Positions 55,141 to 64,000 of a stretch of 64,000 nucleotides of DNA are shown one piece after another (position 1 is the first letter of the stretch; the number at the start of each line of letters is the position of its first letter). The translations under genes and the position numbers were made by a program. This DNA comes from Antedon mediterranea (taxonomy: Eukaryota > Echinodermata > Crinoidea > Comatulida > Antedonidae). The notes under the pieces were generated by a model. The model saw only the letters and a list, made by a program, of their open reading frames with translations. It was not told the DNA's origin and searched no databases. The stretch covers positions 8,129,001-8,193,000 of the forward strand of contig NC_092673.1 of assembly GCF_964355755.1 (NCBI RefSeq). The letters are read 5' to 3'.

Positions 55141-56520
55141 AACTATTAATACTAATTTGTAATCTATTTAGCTATTATCAACAATGTAGTAGAAATATAT
55201 ATATATTGGTATAAATGCTGATACTACCTTATGTTTATTATTTGACAGATTTTGTGCTTAATAAGGTTTGTAGTTAAAGGTTAGCAATTTTCTTGGGTAA
55301 CATTTATTGACCATAATTTGTTTATACTGTATTTCAAGAGAAAAAATGTTGTGGTTTAGTTTATTGTTTTATAAAGATATTTTAGTAAACCATTATAAGA
55401 CTGTTTGATATCAGTATTATTCATATTTTATTTTTTATTTATGGAGATAGCATATTATGCAAAATGAAATTTATCATAAACATTGGTTGCATATAAAAAA
55501 AGTGAAAATGTATTACTGCTGGGATCCTAAAATAAAAATGTGGGTGAAATCACAGTCAATAGAAAGTAAATGACTATGGTGAAATGTTTGCACTCTCATA
55601 CACAATCTCACTGTAATGTTTAATAACTGGTGTATCCAACTAGAATGCTATTTTGTAGCTTATACAGAGAGTTGAGAGAACTTAGGAGTTTGTGCTTGAA
55701 TATTATTTTATGTTTAACCAGGGAGTCATATCCAAGCATTATACAAATAATTAAAGATGTATTGTTCCCAAAAACATTAATGAAATAAAAAAAATCAGAC
55801 TTTGAATAGACCATTTTACAGTTTTAATAAAGTTGTTCACTTTCGGATTTTATTAATCTTCATTTTTCATCATTGTGTTGCACAACATTTTTACCAAAAC
55901 TTGAATGATGCAATTTACCCAAATAAAGCATGTCACGTTATACATAATCAACCAATCATAGCAAGGATGCACACCCATATGGTCTAATAATAGGTTGTCT
56001 GCCTAATGAGTCTGTCAGATGCCCTAGTAAGTGAGAGCATAAAAAACTGTTCACTATATTGCCAATACTGCTTCTTCATACTGTATGTGTGTAAAGATTT
56101 TATCTCTGTCTCTGATACAATTTGCAAGTTTTGCTTTATATTGTGTAAAATATTTGTTTATCAATTATCATAAACGCTTTATTTTTATACTGTATTAATT
56201 TTTCTGAAATTAGTTCACATTTCATTAGATTTTATGTGTATGTACATTTCTTAATTTATTACAGTGTAGCAAATTTCATTATTTTCTGTAGCTTTAAAAT
56301 GAATATATTGTGATGAATATTGTAATGAAATGTACATTGTAATTGTTAAACATTTTACGAAAAATGTATGATTTCTCGAAAACATTACATAGGATAGCAT
56401 TATTCATTAATTTGTTTTCTGTGTAAAAATTGCATTTGTTGTAGTAAATTTACTAAATGTATATATCTTATGCAATTTCTAAACTATTATATGTAATCAC
56501 AGATACTTGTCCTAGTGTAG
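55140..56520. other. AT-rich stretch downstream of GPR107, nothing recognised
   Basis: Possibly extended 3' UTR given further AATAAA hexamers; no coding or repeat feature supported. Confidence 0.4.
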
Positions 56521-56524
56521 TATA

Positions 56525-57010
56525 CATGCATAGGCATTTAGAGCTATTAAAGAAATTTGTCCATGGAGCTATACTAACTATATTTATATATATAATATGT
56601 TGTGCCCAAGTGCAGTTAAAAGATTCATTTTGAGCTATTCTGGAGAGACCTGTCAAGTGTGTCATAGTGCAGTTATAGATGCCTAGGCATTGTGAGCTCT
56701 TCTGGGAAGACAGCGATTTATGTCCTAGTGCAGTTAAAGATGCCTAGACATTTTGAGCTATTCTGGGAAGACATAGCAAGTATGCCATGATGCAGTTAAA
56801 CATACATGCATTTACAGCTATTCTGGGAAGACATAGCGAGTATGCCATAATTGTGCAGTTAAACACGCCTATGCATTTAGAGCTTATCTGGGAAGACATC
56901 GCAAGTATTCCATAGTGCAGTTAAACATGCCTATGCATTTAGAGATTTTCTGGGAAGACATAGCAAGTATTCCATATTGCAGTTAAACATGCATAGGCAT
57001 TTAAATATTT
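56525..57010. repeat. ~65 bp minisatellite downstream of GPR107
   Basis: Units with GCATTTAGAGCTATTCTGGG, AAGACATAGCAAGTAT and CATAGTGCAGTTAAACATG recur at roughly 60-68 bp spacing, about 7 copies with increasing order toward the right. No coding sense. Confidence 0.85.
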
Positions 57011-57410
57011 TGCTATTTAGCCTGTAGGAATCTTTCTTAATTTACACAGAATGTTTACAGTTCAAAATAAGTTTACTTTGAAATCCTATTTTAGTTCTTT
57101 ACATATAGAAGAAAATGTTTTGTTCATTTTGATGTTTTGGTATAAAGGATTGATTCGTTGGCATTTTTGAAAATGCAAACATCTATTAAGTGGTTGAATA
57201 AAATGCAACTTGTAAAACAGCCTGTAGTTTTTAGTTTACTGTTTGCATAAAAAAAGACGGATCTTAAAGCCATTCATGAACCTGTCAGAACCCTTTCCAT
57301 AGCCGCGTGTAAAACCTGCTACTATCCTAAAATTTCTTAGTGGAAACAACTGTATCTATCAACTTGGTTGAAAATTATCGTCGAATAATTTGATGGTGCT
57401 CTTTTAATTA

Positions 57411-57522
57411 ACAAGGCCAACAGTCATAAGTCGCGTGCTAAAACGCATAGTGATACCGGACCGACAGACAGACCGACCGACCGACATAGTGAACTATAGA
57501 GTCGCGTCCACGCGACTAAAAA
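57411..57522 (-). mobile_element. Hairpin-(GTCG)n element, short minus-strand copy
   Basis: Reverse orientation: ACAAGGCCAACAGTCATAAG at the left, a CCGACCGACCGACATAGTG run, and the hairpin AGTCGCGTCCACGCGACT at the right end. The middle GCATAGTGATACCGG also occurs in the 14016-14833 copy. Confidence 0.7.
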
Positions 57523-57706
57523 CTAATTTACGTACGTACGTAGAGATTGATTTTAAATTTACCTTTTCTAATCTAATTGCATTGAAGTGAGAAAAAGAGC
57601 GATGGCGGTCGCGTATTTCGAGGAAGCAGTCCAACATCGAGAAACGTGATTATATGAGTTTCTATCATGGTGACTATAACTAAATGAGGAGGACCTATTC
57701 TTAATT

Positions 57707-57787
57707 AGGCTTTGCCACGTTGAAACACTGGTTCTCGTCAGATCACCGAAGTTAAGCATCTGGGAATAAATAGCGGGTGCTGTATAC
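57707..57787 (+). pseudogene. 5S rRNA-derived segment with internal deletion
   Basis: TTGCCACGTTGAAACACTGG, TTCTCGTCAGATCACCGAAG and TTAAGCA match the 5' half of eukaryotic 5S rRNA; CTGGGAATA...GCGGGTGCTGTA matches the 3' end. The middle that normally holds GATGGGTGACC is missing, so it cannot be a functional 5S gene. It begins a composite with the LINE 3' end at 57838-58185, like 5S-headed SINE3-type retroposons. Confidence 0.8.
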
Positions 57788-57837
57788 GGAGCTGGGGTCC
57801 CGTTAGGCATTTGAAATCAGCACTGCTGAGTCACGTG

Positions 57838-58185
57838 TTAAATTTAAGATCCTGCTGCTGGTGTTCCGATGCCTAAATAGCTAGTTGCGCTCCAAAATAT
57901 CTCTCAGAATTGTTGACATTCAAGAAGGGAAAGCGAGAACTAAGATCCAGTCATCAGGTGGTGCTACTGGACATTCCAAGGAGCAAACATAGTTGGGGAG
58001 ATCGAACTTTTAGTGTTGCTGGACCTAGGCTCTGGAACCACCTACCCTTGAACATTAAACACACATCATTATTGAGTCACTTTAAGTCACTACTCAAAAC
58101 TCACCTTTTCTGATTTTTTCTACAGCGCCATGAGCAATGAATGTTGGAATGGCGCTATATAAATCGAACGATTGATTGATTGACT
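57838..58185 (+). mobile_element. LINE reverse transcriptase C-terminus and 3' tail (ATTG)n
   Basis: Starts with FKILLLVFRCLN, then after a small disruption LLTFKKGKRELRSSHQ, LDIPRSKHSWGDRTFSVAG, PRLWNHLPLNIK and FKSLLKTHLF, stop TGA at about 58111. This is the standard C-terminal end of CR1/L2-like reverse transcriptases. The 3' UTR has a GCGCCATGAG ... GGCGCTATATAAATC hairpin and ends GATTGATTGATTGACT. Confidence 0.82.
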
Positions 58186-58189
58186 GCTG

Positions 58190-59040
58190 ACTCTTATGGC
58201 AGCCCCTGCATCTAGTATCTGCCTCAGACCTCTGGTCAAGGTGGGCACTGGACGAGAGAAGCCCTTGATCAATGTTAGGACCAATCAAGGTGCTTTAAAC
58301 AGTCCTGGCTTTGTTTGTATCAAACCTGTTAGTGGCAGTAATTATTGCTGTTGGTTTCGATAATAATTGGACAAATGGATCTCAATAATAAATGTTATCG
58401 ATTCGTGGGAATATATTCATTCAATTCTGATAGGATGTGTAGAATTATGAGTCCCAATTAAGAGGAAGAAACAAAACTATTTCTTCATTGATGCATGACT
58501 TCTGCAGAGATGGACATTTTATTTACACATGTTAAAGCAATGAAAAGCAATACTGTAATAATTGTAATACTGAGGACTGTCGTAATTCTTCCAACTAGAA
58601 TAATGTAAAGGATGTCAACGTACATGCTTGGTGAAATGCGATCAAGCTGACGATGTGCTCCGACGTACTATTTTCACTATGAAAATTACCGTCGAAACGA
58701 TACGTGTTTTTAAAATCTATTTAATTTAAAAAAAAAAAAAAAAAAAATCTTTAAAAAATAGGGGGGGGGGGGCGTACGCCCCACACATTTTGGAGTTATT
58801 ATATTAAAAGTAAAACACAAGGAGTTAGTGGGATTCTTGACTAACAAGTTAGACGGATCTATATTATGCTCTACTTTTGAATCTACCACTGTATATATTA
58901 TCATATAAACTATACGTCTTTAATTCATAAATTTTATTCAAATGATTTATTCATCATATTTGTAAATTTAAACAATTAAGTTCGGTTATACCATTTCTAT
59001 AAATGGCATCGTCAATTTGTAATTTGTTTTCAAAAGTTAA
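58190..59040. other. Intergenic stretch with a poly(A)/poly(G) run
   Basis: Contains A- and G-homopolymers at 58730-58775 and otherwise AT-rich sequence. No gene supported. Confidence 0.45.
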
Positions 59041-59070
59041 ATACTTCTGTATTAACGAACGTATGTAGGC

Positions 59071-59443
59071 CTACTGTCACACTTTGTAGTACCTGTCGCA
59101 CTTTGTAACAAAACTGTCGCACTTTGTAATACCTGTCGCCCTTTGTAATACCTGTCGCACTTTGTAATAACTGCGCACTTTCCAATAACTGCTGTCGCAC
59201 TTTCCAATAACTGCTGTCGCACTTTGTAATAACTGCTGTCGCACTTTGTAATAACTGCTGTCGCACTTTGTAATAACTGCTGTCGCACTTTGTAATGACT
59301 GCTGTCGCACTTTGTAACAACTGCTTTCACACTTTGTAATAACAAAAGCTGTCGCACTTTGTAATAACTGCTGTCGCACTTTGTAATAACAAAAGCTGTC
59401 ACACTTTTTAATAACTGCTGTTTCACTTTGTAATAACTTGCTT
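59071..59443. repeat. 22 bp minisatellite (TGTCGCACTTTGTAATAACTGC)
   Basis: About 17 units, 17-28 bp long, of the 22 bp core (GTCGCACTTTGTAATAACTG); several keep an AAAGCT insert. The three overlapping minus-strand frames here are repeat artefacts. Confidence 0.9.
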
Positions 59444-59659
59444 AAATTGATTATTTCATAACCTTTATGAATGAATAATCATTACCGCAATACTATTACC
59501 CGTTTCATCAATATTGTTGCGACTCGACTTAACACTCCGCTATGTGTGCACGTGCATTATAATACACTATGAGAGCTAAATATGCTCCACGAGGAGCTCA
59601 TTCGTTCTTTCGGTGTTTGCGCTAAGATAAGGTACGTGTTATTAAATAACCGTTGGTCC

Positions 59660-59945
59660 TAACGCGCGTGCATGAATGTCAAGGTCATTTTAAGAAGTCC
59701 TTAAAATTAGCATTTTAAACTCGTAACCTAATTTAACGTGTATATAATAAGGGTCGGCGTTGTGCATGTTGCAAGATAGTATATCTTAACGCGCGTGCGC
59801 AAAAGTCAAGGTCGTTTTAAGAAGTACTTGAAATTACCATTTTAAACTCGATAACATAATTTAACGTGTATATAATAAGGGTTGGCGTTGTGCACGTTGC
59901 AAGATAGTCTGTTTTTACGCACGTGCACGAAGGTCAAGTTCAGTA
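59660..59945. repeat. 127 bp tandem duplication with a partial third unit
   Basis: TAACGCGCGTGC starts at 59660 and 59787; both units contain GTCAAGGTC, TTTTAAGAAGT, TTTAAACTCG, ATTTAACGTGTATATAATAA and GGCGTTGTGCA. A third start (TTACGCACGTGCACG, about 59915) is cut short. Confidence 0.82.
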
Positions 59946-60203
59946 CCTAACACCATGAGATCATACAATATTTTCTTATGAAGTCGTCGGCGGTGAACTC
60001 TTTCAACCTTCCCTGTCACACGAAGTATATTTCGTTCGCTTAATCCTTTGTAGCATCCGCTGCACGATTTCGTAACTTTTTACATCCAGCAGATTTAGAT
60101 TCGCCAAATGTTTTTAACCACTTTTGATATTGCCGACTTTTTTTACAACTTCTTTTCCATCGAGGTACAATGTCGGTATCGATTGTGGTCCAAGTATCGT
60201 TCT

Positions 60204-60470
60204 TTATTTCGCCAATATCGAACTACAGCATTTTTTTTCACGCGTACGCTTTGCAACAGGAACGCTAAACTTTCCCTGGACAAGCAAAAGTTTCATATGT
60301 GCTTCATCACTCATTGAATGAATATTACCATTTTCCTTTTTTGCATGCGAATTGCAAAAAAAAAGTGCAAACAGCCGAATAGAAAGATATATTTGCTCAC
60401 CATCATAATTTCGATAACTTAGAACTACTTCAATCAACATCATATTCAAGGGAAAGGGTATATTTAACAA
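60204..60470 (-). CDS. Unassigned minus-strand ORF fragment
   Basis: An 88-codon frame containing CNSHAKKENGNIHSMSDEAH, MKLLLVQGKFSVPVAKRTRE and a TAA; past the stop the same strand still reads SIPTLYLDGKEVVKKVGNI. Composition looks protein-like, not repeat-derived, but no family is recognised. It may be part of an undetected mobile element. Flanks (59950-60200, 60470-60940) show nothing else I can support. Confidence 0.3.
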   Translation of the reverse strand: MLNIPFPLNMMLIEVVLSYRNYDGEQIYLSIRLFALFFCNSHAKKENGNIHSMSDEAHMKLLLVQGKFSVPVAKRTREKKCCSSILAK

Positions 60471-60939
60471 ACGTTAATTATTCAAGGACTGATTATCTAC
60501 TTCTATGGGAACCTTAAATTAACTATTTAAGCCAAATACTTTTGGCACCATTTTCGTTTACAATCATGACTAGACGAACATTGGTAATTTATAATTAACA
60601 TTAAAATGAAAAGTAAACAAAAGAGTACTTGCCTTCGTTACAAGTACGCCGGAAAATGGATAAATCCTAGAAGGAACTTTGCTGTTAGAGATATAGTTTT
60701 GCTGATGGAAAACACACCCCGCTGAAAGTAATGTAATGTAATGATATAGATATTTAATTGAAGAATAAACCTTGGTATCACAATTCAATTGCGTTCACAA
60801 CTTTGTCCCAGAAAGGTCCAGTGAAGGAATTCTCCAGATGTTTTAATGTCCATTAGGCATAATAATTAGTCCCCCAAAGAAAACAGTTGATTTTACCTAT
60901 GGTAAAACCATTAGATATTGTCACTTTTTAAGCACAGAT

Positions 60940-61149
60940 TTGACAGCCAATCCATCATTGAATTACCTTATATATACAATTAATCAACCCCATCCAAAAG
61001 GTGCCTGGATAAACTTAGGATCAATAGTTAAGCTCAGAGATGATATAATTACATATGCTAATGATCAGAAGCCGATATACCCTCAAGTTTCAGAAGATAT
61101 ATTCAATGGAATTATCAACGTCACTATCAGTTATGTATATTACCTGTGA
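60940..61149 (+). CDS. Unassigned plus-strand ORF fragment
   Basis: A 69-codon frame with LNYLIYTINQPHPKGAWINL, IVKLRDDIITYANDQKPIYP and ending at TGA. Balanced composition suggests a real or recently decayed coding segment. No family recognised; no clear splice sites. It overlaps no subtilisin exon. Confidence 0.3.
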   Translation: MTANPSLNYLIYTINQPHPKGAWINLGSIVKLRDDIITYANDQKPIYPQVSEDIFNGIINVTISYVYYL

Positions 61150-61249
61150 GGCTCAGTGTTCTGAGAAACATTAGCTTACATTTACTTCTGGTGCTTATTA
61201 GGGGGTGAGCAAACGGAGCAAGTTTTAAATTCTTAAAGTTTCACTCTCA

Positions 61250-61414
<165 letters not shown>

Positions 61415-61593
61415 CTACCGACAGAAACGTGTATGTGTGAGAAAGTAAAAAAGAAAGAAAACGGCCTACGCCAGGTATTGTATAGAGAGCCATAATAATT
61501 TGTGACTTCCGATGAATTAATAATAATTTGTAATTAAGTCTGGCCTTCAAATAATTAATAAGTGTCTTTACAATTGAATTAAAAAGGACTTAC

Positions 61594-61700
61594 ATTACCA
61601 CCAGTTGCATCATAAACAATTCTAGCACGGTCACCAAAATCAGGATGATATGGATTAATGCCACTATCAATCACATACACATTAACTCCTTTTCCTTTGC
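61594..61700 (-). CDS. Subtilisin (S8) exon with catalytic Asp block
   Basis: Minus-strand frame GKGKGVNVYVIDSGIN then HPDFGDRARIVYDATGGN, ending at donor GTAAGT. VYVIDSGIN is the catalytic-aspartate signature. The acceptor is placed at GTATCAAAAG, which needs one base from a preceding exon. The [13 protein letters not shown] junction to the next exon matches the spacing in secreted proteinase-K-like enzymes. Confidence 0.88.
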
Positions 61701-61879
61701 CTTTTGATACAAAATAGAAAGTGAACACATATAAACATTTTAAAAATTGTAACAAACTTCTCTCAACATTGCAACACCAGTAAAGACGCCCGGAATTTTC
61801 AGTACAAAATATTAAATATGTACTACAAATGTTTTACTATATAAATTTAAAATTAAGGATTCTAATGAAGTTTCCCACA

Positions 61880-62035
61880 GTTGTTCTATGATGAAGACGG
61901 TATAGTTAATGAGGATCCACCAACTAGCAAAGAACTAGAAGAGGTTATAAAGTCATTTAAAAATGGAAAAAGTGGAGGGACAGATAACACACCCGATTCT
62001 GCTACTGTCCCTAGGTGGTATCTGTAAAACTATAG
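61880..62035 (+). mobile_element. LINE fragment (fingers region of reverse transcriptase)
   Basis: Frame LFYDEDGIVNEDPPTSKEL, EEVIKSFKNGKSGGTDNTP resembles the ..PT..E...AIK.LKNGKSPG.DN.P.. block preceding the RT domain. It ends abruptly near 62035. It lies between the I9 and Asp-block exons of the subtilisin gene, opposite strand. Confidence 0.7.
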
Positions 62036-62039
62036 CAAG

Positions 62040-63470
62040 TCATACACGTTGCTGTCTGAATAAAATGCTGTACTTAACACACGGTACACTGTCTGTAGCA
62101 CAGTGTCTGTTGACGATTTACAATGATGCACAACCATAGGCAGGTTTTCGTACTGCCATGCAAGAATGGATAGGTGTTTTCCGCCGCTTTTAGGCCTTCT
62201 AGTCAATTGTTATTGATTATACGAATTAAGTAATTAGTTTAGTAGCTCATCTACCTTTTGAGCAGGGCATAATGAATATTGTCGCTAGGCTAGGCCTACT
62301 AGTCTAGCGGGAAATCAACCAATTATTTGATTGGTACGAGTTTAGGGTAGGAAGTTAAGTACGAGTTGACATGGGTACGAGTCGACCAGGGTACACCCTA
62401 CTAGAGCATTAGGCTATAGGCATGCAGGGATGGGAAATCTGGCCTAGTTATAGGCCTACATTGGGACGCCCAAAAAAGCCATCCTATGAGCATAAAAAGG
62501 CCTCGTAGAGCCAGACGTGATAGCCTATACTTACTACACAGTACTACCATTATAGTTCCATGGTACTACCGATCACTACTAGTTATCTAGCCTAGGCCTA
62601 GTAGGCTAGGGTAGAGTTCCAGTAATTTTGGTCGCGTTTTCGGCCTACTTATCAGGGAGGGCAAAAAGTGGTTACATTTTGGACAGAATGGGTAGTTGAA
62701 AACAAATGTTAGGTAATTCTGATCGAAATCTGATCGCTTATATTTTTTATACAGATTCATATTTGGGTATTGTGTATGTAATGTATAGAATTATATAAGT
62801 TGTGTATATATGGTGTTTTTTTTAAACTGAAAACAAACTTTATTAAAGATGTATTTACCCCTCAAAAAACATGAAAAAGATTTATGCAATTTATAGCCTT
62901 CTTGTATTTTGAATGTAGGTTAATCACCAAATTTTTCAGGGGGACAATTTAATATATCTGTATATATCTTTATTATCTTTATTTACCATAAATTGTTTAC
63001 CATTGGTAAATTACTTAGAACAATGAATAATTGTTAATTGCAGAATTTGATTTTTTTATTTATTTTGTGTGTGTGTTACCGCTGCGTCGTTCCTGTTTTT
63101 GGTACCATGAAATATGAAATAAATTTAAAAAAAAGAAGAATTCAAGGAACATATTATTCATTGTTACGGACGAGACACCAAGCAATGTTCCAGGGTTTAG
63201 TAGACGTGTATGAGTTGTTTTCCACAAGGCAAAGGTATTCGCATGATATAAAAGCATTGGTTATGCGCACGCAATACATTATTATAATCTATATTTTGCG
63301 ATGGGAAAAATGTGCAACAAATCATATATCAGGAATGTTCAATGACATTATAAATTCATTTGCTATAAAAAAAATAAGTCGTTTTTATTATGATTACGAA
63401 GTATTAGTAGCTTGTGCAACCAATAAATCCATTACATTATCGTGTATCGGGCATATAAAATATGGTTTAC
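62040..63470. other. Presumed subtilisin intron, linking exon not found
   Basis: Between the I9 exon and the Asp-block exon. TAGGCCTA words are dense at 62285-62610. A 158-codon plus-strand frame at 63038-63514 overlaps the I9 exon and shows no family resemblance; I regard it as chance. No WGLDR-like exon was recognised on the minus strand. Confidence 0.5.
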
Positions 63471-63611
63471 CTTATCAAAAGTCTCCTTATCCAATTTGGC
63501 AACAAAGCCGTTGAAAGCACCTTTAAACGTCTTCATGTTAACTCTTTTCAGTTTTCCACCAAAGATGCCATTCCTAAGTTTTCTACTAATAGAATCAACG
63601 TTAACCTTGGC
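63471..63611 (-). CDS. Subtilisin I9 propeptide exon
   Basis: Minus strand, acceptor TCTTTTGTAG and donor GTAAAC, 47 codons without a stop. It contains FKGAFNGFVAKLDKETFDK, typical of the inhibitor-I9 prodomain (..F.GF.A.L....L..) that chaperones and blocks secreted subtilisins. It lies 1.8 kb before the Asp-block exon in the same orientation. An exon for the prodomain end and the WGLDRI-type catalytic start is expected between them, because the Asp exon needs a carried base, but none was recognised. The signal-peptide exon would be at higher coordinates. Confidence 0.75.
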
Positions 63612-64000
63612 CTACAAAAGACAAGCGTCACAATTAACTGTCATTTCAGTAAGAAGTGAACTCATATGTTTTTAAAATAAATTTACAAATTAAAACAAAA
63701 ATAACCCATCGTATACAAAAACACACTTTATTGCAAGCTATACTCAACTCGGCAATGCTTATTAGCTATGTCATCGCGGTTACCATTTCTCTCAATCACA
63801 TTTTCGAGCTGACCATTTTACTTATAGTGGAGAACCTAATGCTCTAAACATCAATTCCGTGATATTTTAATGCTCAAGTTGACTTCTTGGCAGTTTTGTA
63901 ATCCATAGGTAGTAGAATTCATTGAAACTGGGGGTCAATTGTTTCCGACCCTATTTTTGGCCACCATCTTGGATTTCAATATGGCCCCCATTATTTATTC

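Noticed and set aside
57707-57787. Functional 5S rRNA gene
   Set aside because: The middle part including the usual GATGGGTGACC block is deleted.
59030-59426. Three overlapping minus-strand repeat proteins
   Set aside because: They arise from a 22 bp tandem repeat read in three frames.
63038-63514. A 158-codon plus-strand frame beginning with a hydrophobic run
   Set aside because: It overlaps the I9 propeptide exon on the other strand, shows no family motif, and has AT-driven composition; treated as chance.

Overview
The window looks like nuclear DNA of a marine invertebrate, most likely a deuterostome such as an echinoderm. The reasons are AT-rich sequence, spliced genes with GT-AG introns, dense MITEs, SINEs, LINEs and satellites, frequent TAGGCCTA words, and a stand-alone P2X7-type cytoplasmic domain protein. 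The species assignment is inference; no operons, bacterial ribosome-binding sites or CRISPR arrays are seen.

Three host protein-coding loci can be reconstructed by joining exons. (1) A plus-strand three-exon gene (4630-4934, 9126-9356, 9989-10160) encodes a 235-residue P2X7-type intracellular (P2XR_C) domain protein. (2) A plus-strand fourteen-exon gene (21957-54304) encodes a complete 562-residue GPR107/GPR108-type seven-transmembrane protein. Its second intron is 19.5 kb and packed with repeats. Its last coding junction can give two C-termini. (3) A minus-strand set of exons at the right end (63611-63471, 61700-61594, 61414-61320) encodes the I9 propeptide and the Asp and His catalytic blocks of a subtilisin (S8) protease. 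At least one linking exon and all later exons are missing or unrecognised.

The rest is largely mobile DNA. Two near-identical copies of a 3 kb inverted-repeat element lie at 1-2972 and 12120-16448. The second copy contains two nested insertions whose empty sites survive in the first copy. A 4.07 kb element at 17708-21773 has the same terminal GTCCAGTC and TA flanks. It carries a decayed ORF of a widespread uncharacterised invertebrate protein family, with a LINE nested inside, and ends 183 bp before the GPR107 start codon. A 2.46 kb element at 32738-35199 carries a second decayed transposase-like ORF. Other pieces are an inverted-arm element with an 8 bp duplication (4978-7501), a hAT-like MITE (22925-23509), three TTAA-flanked MITEs, two TA-flanked MITEs, two tRNA-derived SINE families, a 5S-rRNA-headed retroposon joined to a LINE 3' end, hairpin-plus-(GTCG)n modules, and several minisatellites. 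All joins and boundaries were read by eye and no database search was run.
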